A stretch of 64,000 bases of DNA from Bufo bufo. Its lineage: Eukaryota > Chordata > Amphibia > Anura > Bufonidae. The stretch's first letter is position 1. Every line of letters begins with the position of its first letter. This document shows positions 1 through 8,353 of the stretch, piece by piece. The notes beneath the pieces were generated by a model, which made no database searches, was not told the origin of the DNA, and was given only the letters and a program-made list of their open reading frames with translations. The position numbers were made by a program, and so were the translations under genes. The stretch covers positions 209,069,359-209,133,358 of the forward strand of contig NC_053390.1 of assembly GCF_905171765.1 (NCBI RefSeq). Reading direction: 5' to 3'.

Positions 1-595
1 ACAGTTCGTCCTGAAGGTGAGGACCCCTAGATCTCTCCCTCAGGCGTCTATCAAGACGTACAGCAAGAGACATAGCTGCTTCCAATGACTCAGGATTTTC
101 ATGAAAAGCCAATGCGTCCTGCAGTCTTTCAGAGAGACCCTGGCAGAATTGGCTACGGAGAGCAGAATCGTTCCACTCTGTATCCGTAGCCCATCTCCTA
201 AATTCTGAGCAATAGGTCTCCGCAGAACGTTCTCCTTGCCGCAAACCCCATAACTTAGTCTCGGCCTGAGAGATCCGATCCGGGTCATCATAGATAAGAC
301 CCAAGGCTCTAAAGAATTCATCTACCGACCGGAGGGACGGTGATCCGGTCGGCAGAGAAAAAGCCCAAGATTGGGCGTCCTCTTTTAGCAATGAAATAAT
401 CATACCCACACGTTGACACTCATCCCCAGAAGAGTATGGACGCAGCCTAAAGCATAATTTACATGACTCCCTGAACCGGATTAAATTGTCACTACCCCCG
501 GAAAACCTGTCCGGGAGAGCTACCTTCTGTTCAGGGCAGGCCTGGAACCCACCACCGGAACCAGCAGCCTGTGGACTCTGAATCTGCAAAACCAT
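1..595 (-). CDS. Gag of a Ty3/gypsy retrotransposon (3' end beyond window)
   Basis: On the minus strand an ATG at 595-593 opens a frame that stays open to the window edge, about 198 residues. It reads as a retrotransposon Gag capsid segment: RFRESCKLCFRLRP near residue 45, AQSWAFSLP, then VDEFFRALG, YDDPDR, YCSEFRRW and AVRLDRRLRER near the C-terminal end. The same order of motifs occurs in the gag at 21764-22507, so the two elements belong to one lineage. Gag would form the intracellular particle that packages element RNA. The zinc knuckle and pol would lie left of the window. No break is visible in the part present. The 76 bases between this start and the neighbouring Penelope fragment show no recognisable LTR or primer site. 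That this is Gag is firm; whether the whole element is intact cannot be judged. Confidence 0.85.
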   Translation of the reverse strand, partial: MVLQIQSPQAAGSGGGFQACPEQKVALPDRFSGGSDNLIRFRESCKLCFRLRPYSSGDECQRVGMIISLLKEDAQSWAFSLPTGSPSLRSVDEFFRALGLIYDDPDRISQAETKLWGLRQGERSAETYCSEFRRWATDTEWNDSALRSQFCQGLSERLQDALAFHENPESLEAAMSLAVRLDRRLRERSRGPHLQDEL

Positions 596-1113
596 CGCAC
601 GTATTCCACTTGTAGCTAAGTACCATCCTTGGACCCAGAGATTGAGAGGGATAGTAAATAAACACTGACATGTGGTATCAAAATCTTATGCTCAAGTTGT
701 AAAATTTCAACAACCACCCATGATGTGTTTTAAAAGGGCAAACAATATACGTGACAGGATAGTGCTGGCAGATATTGGCAGTAATAAAACTGGACCCATA
801 CAAAGAGTATTGGCTACCCCTAAAATGGGAACTTTCCCTTGTTTAAATTGTGTACATTGTTCCAGTGTAATTAGGGGTACACATTTCACACACCCACAAT
901 CGGGTGAACGCATACCAATTAGAGGCTTTTTCACATGTGATAGCTGGTTTGTTGTCTATATTTTGAAGTGCCCTTGTGGTTTATTGTACATGGGAGAAAC
1001 CTCTACAAGGATGAAAGATAGATTGAGTAATCACAAATCCACTATTAGAAAACAAAATTTATTATTTCCCGTACCACTTCATTTCCACGAGCACAGACAC
1101 ACAGTAGCACAAC

Positions 1114-1611
1114 ACAGGACGCAGGTAAAATGTATTATTATCTGATTACCCAGTACATATATACTTGATTATTGGCCACTAGGGATCAAGCACTCCTGAG
1201 GAAGCCAGCAAGTCTGGCGATACGCGTTGGGCTTTTCTACTGACCACCACGCACGCCCCCCCCCCCCCCCCCCCCCATCATGCCATTTTTATGATAAGTA
1301 TTTGAGTCTTATTTATTGTTGATGGATTTCATGCATTTTACATTGCTACATGCTTATGGATGTGGGGGTCTGTCTATGAATTTGTGGTGAGCCAGATGGG
1401 CATGTGCCGACACACGGCTCACATGGCCCAGATTTGTTGTATACAACGATTTTAACCTACTTTATGTTGTGTCTGTTTCATTAAATAAATTAGTAATTTT
1501 GTAGATGTGCGGCTCCTGTTTCGGTATTCTTTCTCTTCTTTGATACATTGTGCATTACATACCGTGAGCCGGCACTCTTTTATTTTTGGATGTGCCCCTA
1601 TCTTTTGATTG
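1114..1611 (+). mobile_element. 498-bp insertion in the PLE endonuclease, probably a PLE 3'-end fragment
   Basis: The 14-mer CACAGTAGCACAAC occurs at 1100-1113 and again at 1612-1625, flanking this segment and breaking the PLE reading frame at the same codon. That is a target site duplication. The insert contains a degenerate hammerhead-like motif (1196-1228), a run of about 20 C at 1257-1276 and a possible polyadenylation signal near 1480. The hammerhead motif and variable-length duplication fit a short 5'-truncated PLE 3' end; no coding part is present, so the class is inferred. Confidence 0.6.
1192..1232 (+). ncRNA. Degenerate type I hammerhead ribozyme motif
   Basis: CTGAGGA at 1196-1202 is followed by the stem II pair GCCAG (1204-1208) and CTGGC (1214-1218), then GATAC and CGTT. 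The layout matches a hammerhead core, but the invariant GAAA is GATA, which should abolish cleavage. Stem I pairing is poor. A fossil ribozyme. Confidence 0.5.
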
Positions 1612-1780
1612 CACAGTAGCACAACTGCGTTATCAAATCATTGAGAGTGTACCCCTACCCCGGCGAGGTGGTGATAGAAATAAATTATTACTTAAAAGGG
1701 AGGCTTATTGGATACACCGATTACAAACGATTGAGCCCCGTGGACTCAATCGTGAATATAATGTACAGAGCTTCCTATGA

Positions 1781-2160
1781 TAGATTACCCTAATTAACAT
1801 TTTTGTGATAAAGATTAAAATTTATAAAAAAAATTAAATCTTGGAAAATATATATTTTTTTCCATAGCGGAATTAAAGAAAAAGCAGAACACAATAAGGA
1901 AGGAAAATGAATAATGTTTTATTTATTGAATTTAAAAAGAATGCCGCAGCAAGGCTTGATTTCGTTTTGTTTATATGTTTCGATTTATCACTGATTGGTG
2001 GGAGGGGTTATCTGTGTGATGTCATTTCCCTGTGTTTTGGCGGTCTATTTAAACATGCTTTATTCTTGTATGATGATAAGTCTGATGAAGGTGCAGTAGC
2101 ACCGAAACGCGTCACTTATTTGCTGTATATGTGACAAATAAAAGCAGCAAGATTTTATCT
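1781..2160 (+). other. 3' untranslated tail of the first PLE
   Basis: Non-coding, AT-rich sequence between the end of the GIY-YIG frame (1780) and about 2160. It holds the hammerhead at 2075-2120 and an AATAAA at 2136-2141. Short open stretches here lack any family similarity that I recognise. Placement as PLE tail is inferred from continuity with the coding end and from the ribozyme. Confidence 0.5.
2075..2120 (+). ncRNA. Type I hammerhead ribozyme (complete core)
   Basis: All core elements are present in order: stem I strand ATAAGT (2076-2081), CTGATGA (2082-2088), stem II GGTGC (2090-2094), loop AGTA, GCACC (2099-2103), GAAA (2104-2107), a minimal stem III CGCG, the cleavage triplet GTC (2111-2113), and ACTTAT (2114-2119) closing stem I with six perfect pairs. 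Cleavage would fall after C2113. One extra A (2089) sits between the core and stem II. Hammerheads with a very short stem III are known from Penelope-like elements, and the motif lies about 300 bases downstream of the PLE coding end. Activity is inferred. Confidence 0.8.
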
Positions 2161-3397
2161 ACAGCGAGTGTCGGTCTTTTCTGCAGTGTTTTATTGGGAA
2201 CGCCATCCCACAGACAGGTGCACCGCGACTTCAGCAAGCAGTGCCGACCTGTAAACACATATAAGAAAAAAATAAAAAAAGATGGCAGCACCATCACAGA
2301 TGAAAAATGGATGAAGGGTGCAAAAGCCCAGTGTGGATATAAGCCAATCCAGTAAAATGCAAGCGATGAAAAGATGGTATGTTGCCGAGTCTGGGGTGAG
2401 GAGAAGCGGTGTGGCATTCATGTGGGCTGTGCGATCACGATATTTGGATACCATTGTCCATGCAGAATACGGCTCTTGTACTTTTGTGTTTTCCCCAAAA
2501 ATTGTTTTTGCTCTTTCTTTATTGTCCGCTACATACATGGCGGGGTGTTATGAGGAGAACCCTCAGAGTGGGGTGGTGATAGGTGGGTTTTGATCACTGT
2601 GGCGGTGCGACCCTGCATTCACATGCAGATGAGCAGCCGCTCCTTGGTCACGGCTGGCGGTTCCACTTCTATATGTAGGTGTAGCCCTCACCCGAGCCCA
2701 CTTGGCCACTGTGACACTCCGGCATCTCTTTATGCCATTGTCATCCTGATCCTGCATTGTACCGGACGCAATTGTCATTTTGAGTGTTAGCGCAATATAA
2801 TGGGCTTTTTGCCCCTATCCAAAATGGCCGATTTAATATTGTGGCGTGAGAGCGCATGCGTCATGTGATGAGGTTAGTGCAAGACGGGAACACGCATTAC
2901 ACGTCATAGGGACATGCGCAGTGGCGATTCAGGTACGCCGGATCGCACATGTCAACATGGAACACAGCCGTCCTCCCTCCTGCATTCTTTGCACACATCA
3001 CCTGTACGAGTAAGCACTTAGCACTTTGTTTAATTGTCTACAGTTGGCACTAATAATATTATTAACTATGTATCTGTATAGATAATTTACTATACCCTAT
3101 ACTCACGGAAATAATTTTTATGTAATTATGTATATCACGATTTGATAATGCCGCATGGTTGGTTTTATTTGTCTCTATATTTATAATGTATCATGTATTT
3201 GGATTATTTATTAATCATGTTCACTTGACATGCAATTGGTTATGGTTAGCTGTAACACTATATATGTCTAGAGTTTGGTCTGTACACACTGCTTGAGGAA
3301 GGCTCCTGTGTAAGAGCCGAAACGTCGCAACAGCCTTATGGGTAAATAAAGTTATTTTTATTTTTATCTATTGGAGTGCTGCCCTTCTTTTCATCAC
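2161..3397. other. Non-coding interval, probably old retroelement tails
   Basis: No convincing gene. Short open stretches on both strands carry no recognisable domain and overlap each other. The right end (about 3240-3390) holds a second hammerhead-like remnant and an AATAAA at 3344-3349, suggesting another PLE 3' terminus. The middle part (2780-3000) is moderately GC-rich with CpGs and may be a promoter-like PLE segment, but I cannot prove this. Confidence 0.4.
3293..3326 (+). ncRNA. Hammerhead-like remnant
   Basis: TTGAGGA (3293-3299), a perfect 5-bp stem II GGCTC/GAGCC (3301-3305 with 3314-3318), GAAAC (3319-3323) and GTC (3324-3326). Stem I is only about three pairs and the first core base is T rather than C, so it is probably inactive. 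An AATAAA follows at 3344-3349. Confidence 0.45.
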
Positions 3398-4334
3398 TTA
3401 TGACCAAAAAGTTTGGACACACCTTCTCATTCAAAGAGTTTTCTTTATTTTCATGACTATGAAGGCATCAAAACTATGAATTAACACATGTGGAATTATA
3501 TACATAACAAACAAGTGTGAAACAACTGAAAATATGTCATATTCTAGGTTCTTCAAAGTAGCCACCTTTTGCTTTGATTACTGCTTTGCACACTATTGGC
3601 ATTCTCTTGATGAGCTTCAAGAGGTAGTCCCCTGAAATGGTCTTCCAACAGTCTTGAAGGAGTTCCCAGAGATGCTTAGCACTTGTTGGCCCTTTTGCCT
3701 TCACTCTGCGGTCCAGCTCACCCCAAACCATCTCGACTGGGTTCAGGTCCGGTGACTGTGGAGGCCAGGTCATCTGGCGCAGCACCCCATCACTCTCCTT
3801 CATGGTCAAATAGCCCTTACTTTCAAAGTTTTCCCAATTTTTCGGCTGACTGACTGACCTTCATTTCTTAAAGTAATGATGGCCACTCATTTTTCTTTAC
3901 TTAGCTGCTTTTTTCTTGCCATAATACAAATTCTAACAGTCTATTCAGTAGGACTATCAGCTGTGTATCCACCTGACTTCTCCTCAACGCCACTGATGGT
4001 CCCAACCCCATTTATAAGGCAAGAAATCCCACTTATTAAACCTGACAGGGCACATCTGTGAAGTGAAGACCATTTCAGGGGACTACCTCTTGAAGCTCAT
4101 CAAGAGAATGCCAAGAGTGTGCAAAGCAGTAATCAAAGCAAAAGGTGGCTACTTTGAAGAACCTAGAATATGACATATTTTCAGTTGTTTCACACTTGTT
4201 TGTTATGTATATAATTCCACATGTGTTAATTCATAGTTTTGATGCCTTCAGTGTGAATCTACAATTTGCATAGTCATGAAAATAAAGAAAACTCTTTGAA
4301 TGAGAAGGTGTGTCCAAACTTTTGGTCTGTACTG
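3398..4334. mobile_element. Non-autonomous Tc1/mariner element with long inverted repeats
   Basis: The first ~260 bases and the last ~270 bases are inverted copies of each other. Both carry GTTTGGACACACCTTCTC near the outer end and the same C-terminal transposase coding segment facing inward. The right end reads CTGTACTGTA with a TA target. The middle (about 3840-4057) is unique and non-coding, although 3876-4061 happens to be open. The left terminus is slightly decayed. It looks like a deletion derivative of a Tc1 element in which the 3' coding end was duplicated in inverted orientation. Confidence 0.75.
3537..3809 (-). pseudogene. Tc1 transposase C-terminal fragment
   Basis: An open frame of about 90 codons shows the Tc1 catalytic C-terminus: PPQSPDLNPVEMVWGELDRR, with the E of the DD34E triad in NPVE, and a tail ending in KAKGGYFEEP. 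The two aspartates and the whole DNA-binding part are absent. The mirror copy at about 4060-4170 keeps only the last ~35 codons. It cannot act as a transposase. Confidence 0.8.
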
Positions 4335-4340
4335 TATATA

Positions 4341-5908
4341 CACTGCTCAAAAAAATAAAGGGAACACTTAAACAACACAATGTAACTCCAAGTCAATCAC
4401 ACTTCTGTGAAATCAAACTGTCCACTTAGGAAGCAACACTGAGTGACAATCAATTTCACATGCTGTTGTGCAAATGGGATAGACAACAGGTGGAAACTAT
4501 AGGCAATTAGCAAGACACCCCCAATAAAGGAGTGGTTCTGCAGGTGGTGATCACAGACCACTTCTCAGTTCCTATGCTTCCTGGCTGATGTTTTGGTCAC
4601 TTTTGAATGCTGGCGGTGCTTTCACTCTAGTGGTGGCATGAGACGGAGTCTACAACCCACACAAGTGGTTCAGGATAGTGCAGCTTATCCAGGATGGCAC
4701 ATCAATGCGAGCTGTGGCAAGAAGGTTTGCCGTGTCTGTCAGCGTAGTGTCCAGAGCATGGAGGCGCTACCAGGAGACAGGCCAGTACATCGGGAGACGT
4801 GGAGGAGGCTGTAGGAGGGCAACAACCCAGCAGCAGGACCGCTACCTCCGCCTTTGTGCAAGGAGGAACAGGAGGAGCACTGCCAGAGCCCTGCAAAATG
4901 ACCTTCAGCAGGCCACAAATGTGCATGTGTCTGCTCAAACGGTCATAAACAGACTCCATGAGGGTGATATGAGGGCCCGACGTCCACAGGTGGGGGTTGT
5001 GCTTACAGCCCAACACCGTGCAGGACGTTTGGCATTTGCCAGAGAACACCAAGATTGGCAAATTCGCCACTGGCGCCCTGTGCTCTTCACAGATGAAAGC
5101 AGGTTCACACTGAGCACATGTGACAGACATGACAGAGTCTGGAGACGCCGTGGAGAACGTTATGCTGCCTGCAACATCCTCCAGCATGACCGGTTTGGCA
5201 TTGGGTCAGTAATGGTGTGGGGTGGCATTTCTTTGGAGGGCCGCACAGCCCTCCATGTGCTCGCCAGAGGTAGCCTGACTGCCATTAGGTACCGAGATGA
5301 GATCCTCAGACCCCTTGTGAGACCATATGCTGGTGCGGTTGGCCCTGGGTTCCTCCTAATGCAAGACAATGCTAGACCTCATGTGGCTGGAGTGTGTCAG
5401 CAGTTCCTGCAAGATGAAGGCATTGATGCTATGGACTGGCCCGCCCGTTCCCCAGACCTGAATCCAATTGAGCACATCTGGGACATCATGTCTCGCTCTA
5501 TCCACCAACGTCACGTTGCACCACAGACTGTCCAGGAGTTGGCAGATGCTTTAGTCCAGGTCTGGGAGGAGATCCCTCAGGAGACCGTCTGCCACCTCAT
5601 CAGGAGCATGCACAGGCGTTGTAGGGAGGTCATACAGGCACGTGGAGGCCACACACACTACTGAGCCTCATTTTGACTTGTTTTAAGGACATTACATCAA
5701 AGTTGGATCAGCCTGTAGTGTGTTTTTCCACTTTAATTTTGAGGGTGACTCCAAATCCAGACCTCTATGGGTTGAAAAATTTGATTTCCATTTTTTTTAT
5801 TTTTGTGTGATTTTGTTGTCAGCACATTCAACTATGTAAAGAACAAAGTATTTCAGAAGAATATTTAATTAATTCAGATCTAGGATGTGTTATTTTTGTG
5901 TTCCCTAT
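4341..5908 (+). mobile_element. Tc1-family DNA transposon, right terminus lost
   Basis: The left end follows a TA and begins CACTGCTCAAAAAAATAAAG, a terminal repeat typical of a widespread vertebrate Tc1 family. The transposase gene follows in sense. The right end shows the start of the inverse repeat (GTGTTCCCT near 5900-5908), but the last ~20 bases are missing and the sequence passes straight into ATAT and the LTR at 5913. The element can therefore no longer be excised as a unit. Confidence 0.8.
4638..5664 (+). pseudogene. Tc1 (DD34E) transposase with one N-terminal frameshift
   Basis: From 4678 to 5664 the frame is open for 328 codons, close to full Tc1 length. The likely original ATG is at 4638 but lies in another frame; an extra base near 4672 separates the first dozen codons from the rest. 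Visible parts are a helix-turn-helix ([20 protein letters not shown], about residues 11-30 of the long frame), a basic GRRGGG linker, and the catalytic triad D139 (LFTDES), D230 (LMQDNARPH) and E265 (NPIEHIWD) with 34 residues between the last two. The protein would cut and paste at TA sites. The remaining body is remarkably intact, so the copy is fairly young. A downstream ATG at 4705 could start a shortened protein lacking part of the first DNA-binding helix. Confidence 0.85.
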
Positions 5909-5912
5909 ATAT

Positions 5913-6505
5913 TGTAGGGATTTGCTCTGGTAGACAGGGTAAGCGGACGCAGTACAGAGGCAAGAACAGGGTAATAAAGCAAAAGTTCAGTGTTTATTCA
6001 CACAAAAAGCAACAAAGCAAAAATAACACTGTGCAGAGTCTTGGTGTTAATTCACACCACATAATGTCCACAGCACAAACGTGTCACCTGGCGGACTGTT
6101 TTGTCCAGGGCAATCCACAGCCGTCCACTGCAGGCTTTAGGGCACCTGATTTTCAGCATGTGGCTCTCCAGCACGCTACCAACTGGTTGGAACCCAAAAA
6201 CCACAGTGCTTCACAGATCCACTATGAAAATGCAGGGTAATCCACACACAGCTGTGACTGCTAGCTGAGTTTTTATTCCCAGCCCAAAACCTGGCCTGGA
6301 CGTGGGGAACAGCCACCCACCCTGCTCTTTGGCTGCTCCCAATAAGAACCGTCCCGGATTGGCAATACAGCCACACTAAGTAAAACAGTGTCAGCGAGCA
6401 CTAGCTGCCGCTGACACACAAAATTACCAGTTCTTATCTCACCGAGGCCAGGAACCTCGGTGACACGTACCTTCCGTCAATGACGGACCCTTGCACCTTC
6501 CTACA
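5913..6505 (-). repeat. 3' LTR of the Gmr1-type element
   Basis: 593 bp, beginning TGTAGGGATTTGCTC on the plus strand and ending CCTACA. It matches 13037-13629 in length and in nearly all positions. Located directly downstream (minus-strand sense) of the polypurine tract. Confidence 0.92.
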
Positions 6506-6521
6506 TATCTCCCCCCTTTGT
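6506..6521 (-). promoter_or_regulatory. Polypurine tract
   Basis: On the minus strand AAAGGGGGGAGATA abuts the 3' LTR. Such a tract primes plus-strand DNA synthesis in LTR retrotransposons; its position and composition are diagnostic. Confidence 0.85.
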
Positions 6522-7870
6522 TCAACCCTGAGGGGGTGAACACACGCCAGACAGTGTACTCGGGACAGGGCATCCGCGTTTCCCTGTAACCGGTCTGCCC
6601 TGTGTTCTACTGTAAACTTAAAGTTTTGTAGAGACAAGAACCACCTGGTGACCCGAGCATTCCTCTCTTTGGCCTGGCTCATCCACTTGAGAGGGGAGTG
6701 GTCAGTCACCAGACGGAACTTTCTCCCCAACAGATAATAGCAGAGAGACTCGAGTGTCCACTTGATGGCCAGGCACTCTCTCCACTATACTGTACCGGGT
6801 CTCTGCTGGAGTGAGCTTACGGCTGAGGAAGACAACGGGGTGCTCCTCCCCGTTGACTTCCGGAGACAGTACCGCACCGAGGCCTACTTCGGAGGCATCG
6901 GTCTGTACCACAAATTCCCTCTTGAAGAAGTCGGGCGCCACCAAAACCAGGGACCCACACAGGGCCGACTTTAAAGCGGAGAAAGCCTCTTCTGTCTGGT
7001 CATTCCAGCGGACTATCACGGACTTCCATCCCTTTAAGAGCCCTGTCAATGGAGCCGCTAAAGTGGCAAAATAGGGGACAAACCTCAAATAATAGCCCAC
7101 CATTCCCAGGAACGACTTTACTTGTCTAGAGGTGGCAGGTCGGGGCCAATTCCATATTGCTTCTATTTTGTTTACTTGGGGTTTGATGACTCCGCGCCCA
7201 ATGACATACCCAAAGTATTTAGTCTCCTCTAACCCTATCACACATTTCTTTGGGTTAGCTGTTAGTCCCACCTTTCGAAGAGAGTCCACTACGGCCTGTA
7301 CTTTGGGCAGGTGACTTTCCCAGTCAGTACTGTGAATGATAATATCGTCCAAGTAAGCCGAAGCATACCGCCGATGTGGACGAAGAACAATATCCATTAG
7401 ACGTTGAAAGGTGGCGGGGGCACCATGCAGGCCAAAGGGTAACACCTTATATTGGTACAGCCCCTCTGGTGTGATGAAGGCAGTTTTCTCTTTGGCAGCC
7501 TCCGTCAAGGGCACCTGCCAGTACCCTTTGGTGAGGTCCAAAACAGAAAAATACCTGGCTTGGCCTAACTTCTCAATCAGTTCATCTACCCGAGGCATGG
7601 AATATGCATCGAATTTAGATATTTCATTCAACTTCCTAAAATCGTTACAAAATCGTAACGTCCCATCTGGCTTAAGAATTAAGACTATAGGACTGGCCCA
7701 CTCACTTCTAGATTCCTCAATGACGTCTAGCAGCAGCATGAGCTGCACTTCCTCCGAGATGGCTTTTCGCCGAGCCTCGGGTACCCGGTGGCAATGTCAT
7801 GTTGGATTGTGGAAGTGCGTCCAGGGAGGTCCGAGAACACATCCGTGTTTCGATTAACGAACGCCCTGGT
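6506..7870 (-). pseudogene. Reverse transcriptase and RNase H of the Gmr1-type element
   Basis: The long open part (7748 down to 6702) has the reverse transcriptase motifs in order: SPIVLILKPDGTLRFC, DFRKLN, FSVLDLTKGYWQVPL (motif A Asp), LPFGLHGAPATFQR, AYLDDIIIHS (catalytic YLDD), and the thumb/connection KSFLGMVGYYLRF. RNase H starts with TDASEVGLGAVL. Within RNase H, near 6775, two bases appear to be missing; the frame shifts and the rest (LVTDHSPLKWM, NADALSR) continues in another frame into the 3' LTR. Upstream, near 7800, a small deletion also shifts the frame between the integrase end and the start of the polymerase. The catalytic aspartates are intact, but the gene as a whole cannot give a full protein. 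Confidence 0.88.
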
Positions 7871-8349
7871 CTATTGAGCCTGTTTAGAGGAGAGGCTGTC
7901 AGCAATTTTTATTGTGACAACCGATTCCCTTGCATCAGACAGAGGAGCCGGAACCTCTTCCCCTAGAAAACCCGGTCGTGGGCTGTCTTCCGTACAGGTC
8001 TCCCTATCTTTCCAGGGTTTTAGTAAATTAACATGGTAAACCTGCACCTTGTAATTTACCTCTCCAATTTTTTCCCGTACCTCGTAGGGCCCCTGCCACC
8101 TGGCTAGGAACTTACTGTCCACGGTCGGCACCAAAACCCGATCGCCCGGGTTAAAGATCCGGACCCGAGCCTGCTGATTATAGATCCGACTCTGGGCTCG
8201 CTGAGCGGCCTCCATATGCTCCCGGACAAGAGGCAAAACGGTCTCTATTCGCTGTTGCATCTTGGTAACATATTCAAGGATGCTTTTATGCGGAGTGGGT
8301 TGTTGTTCGGTACATCGGTACTGGGCCTACTAGGTCCATAGTGATTTGC
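7871..8349 (-). pseudogene. Integrase C-terminal domain of the Gmr1-type element
   Basis: Minus-strand frame with the integrase tail: TPHKSILEYVTKMQQRIE, NPGDRVLVP and the GPY/F module WQGPYEVREKIG, followed by VYHVNLLKPWK. At its start (8349-8320) it resumes the MDLVGP motif interrupted by the TTAA element, then jumps within a few codons to the C-terminal region. The whole DDE catalytic core (roughly 130 residues in relatives) is therefore deleted, so no active integrase can be made. It lies before reverse transcriptase, which defines the element's clade. Confidence 0.85.
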
Positions 8350-8353
8350 TTAA

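Larger units (their letters stand above)
672..1780 (+). pseudogene. Penelope-like retroelement C-terminus (GIY-YIG endonuclease), split by insertion
   Basis: Two coding pieces, 672-1113 and 1626-1780, form one C-terminal Penelope-like element (PLE) polyprotein region. The first has the pre-endonuclease segment (VVKFQQPP, CFKRANNIRDR), a cysteine cluster (PCLNCVHC, FFTCDSW) and the GIY-YIG core (VVYILKCPCGLLYMGET, R and H further on, PVPLHFHEH). The second has the conserved tail LPRRGGDRNKLLLKREAYWIHRLQT and PRGLN. The enzyme would nick DNA for target-primed reverse transcription. The reverse transcriptase domain is missing upstream (stop codon at 666-668, then unrelated sequence), so this is a 5'-truncated copy, as is usual for PLEs. 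The pieces are separated by a 498-bp insertion with a 14-bp target duplication; apart from that the frame is nearly intact. Non-functional. Confidence 0.85.

Noticed and set aside
1257..1276. Poly-C tract as a regulatory element
   Set aside because: A plain homopolymer run inside an insertion; more likely slippage or consensus uncertainty.
1907..2790. Overlapping frames of 60-115 codons on both strands
   Set aside because: No recognisable domain, AT-rich, mutually overlapping; sits in PLE tail sequence.
5887..6240. 117-codon frame in the LTR (also at 13011-13364)
   Set aside because: It occurs in both LTRs because they are copies; it is antisense to the element and has no domain. LTRs normally do not encode protein.
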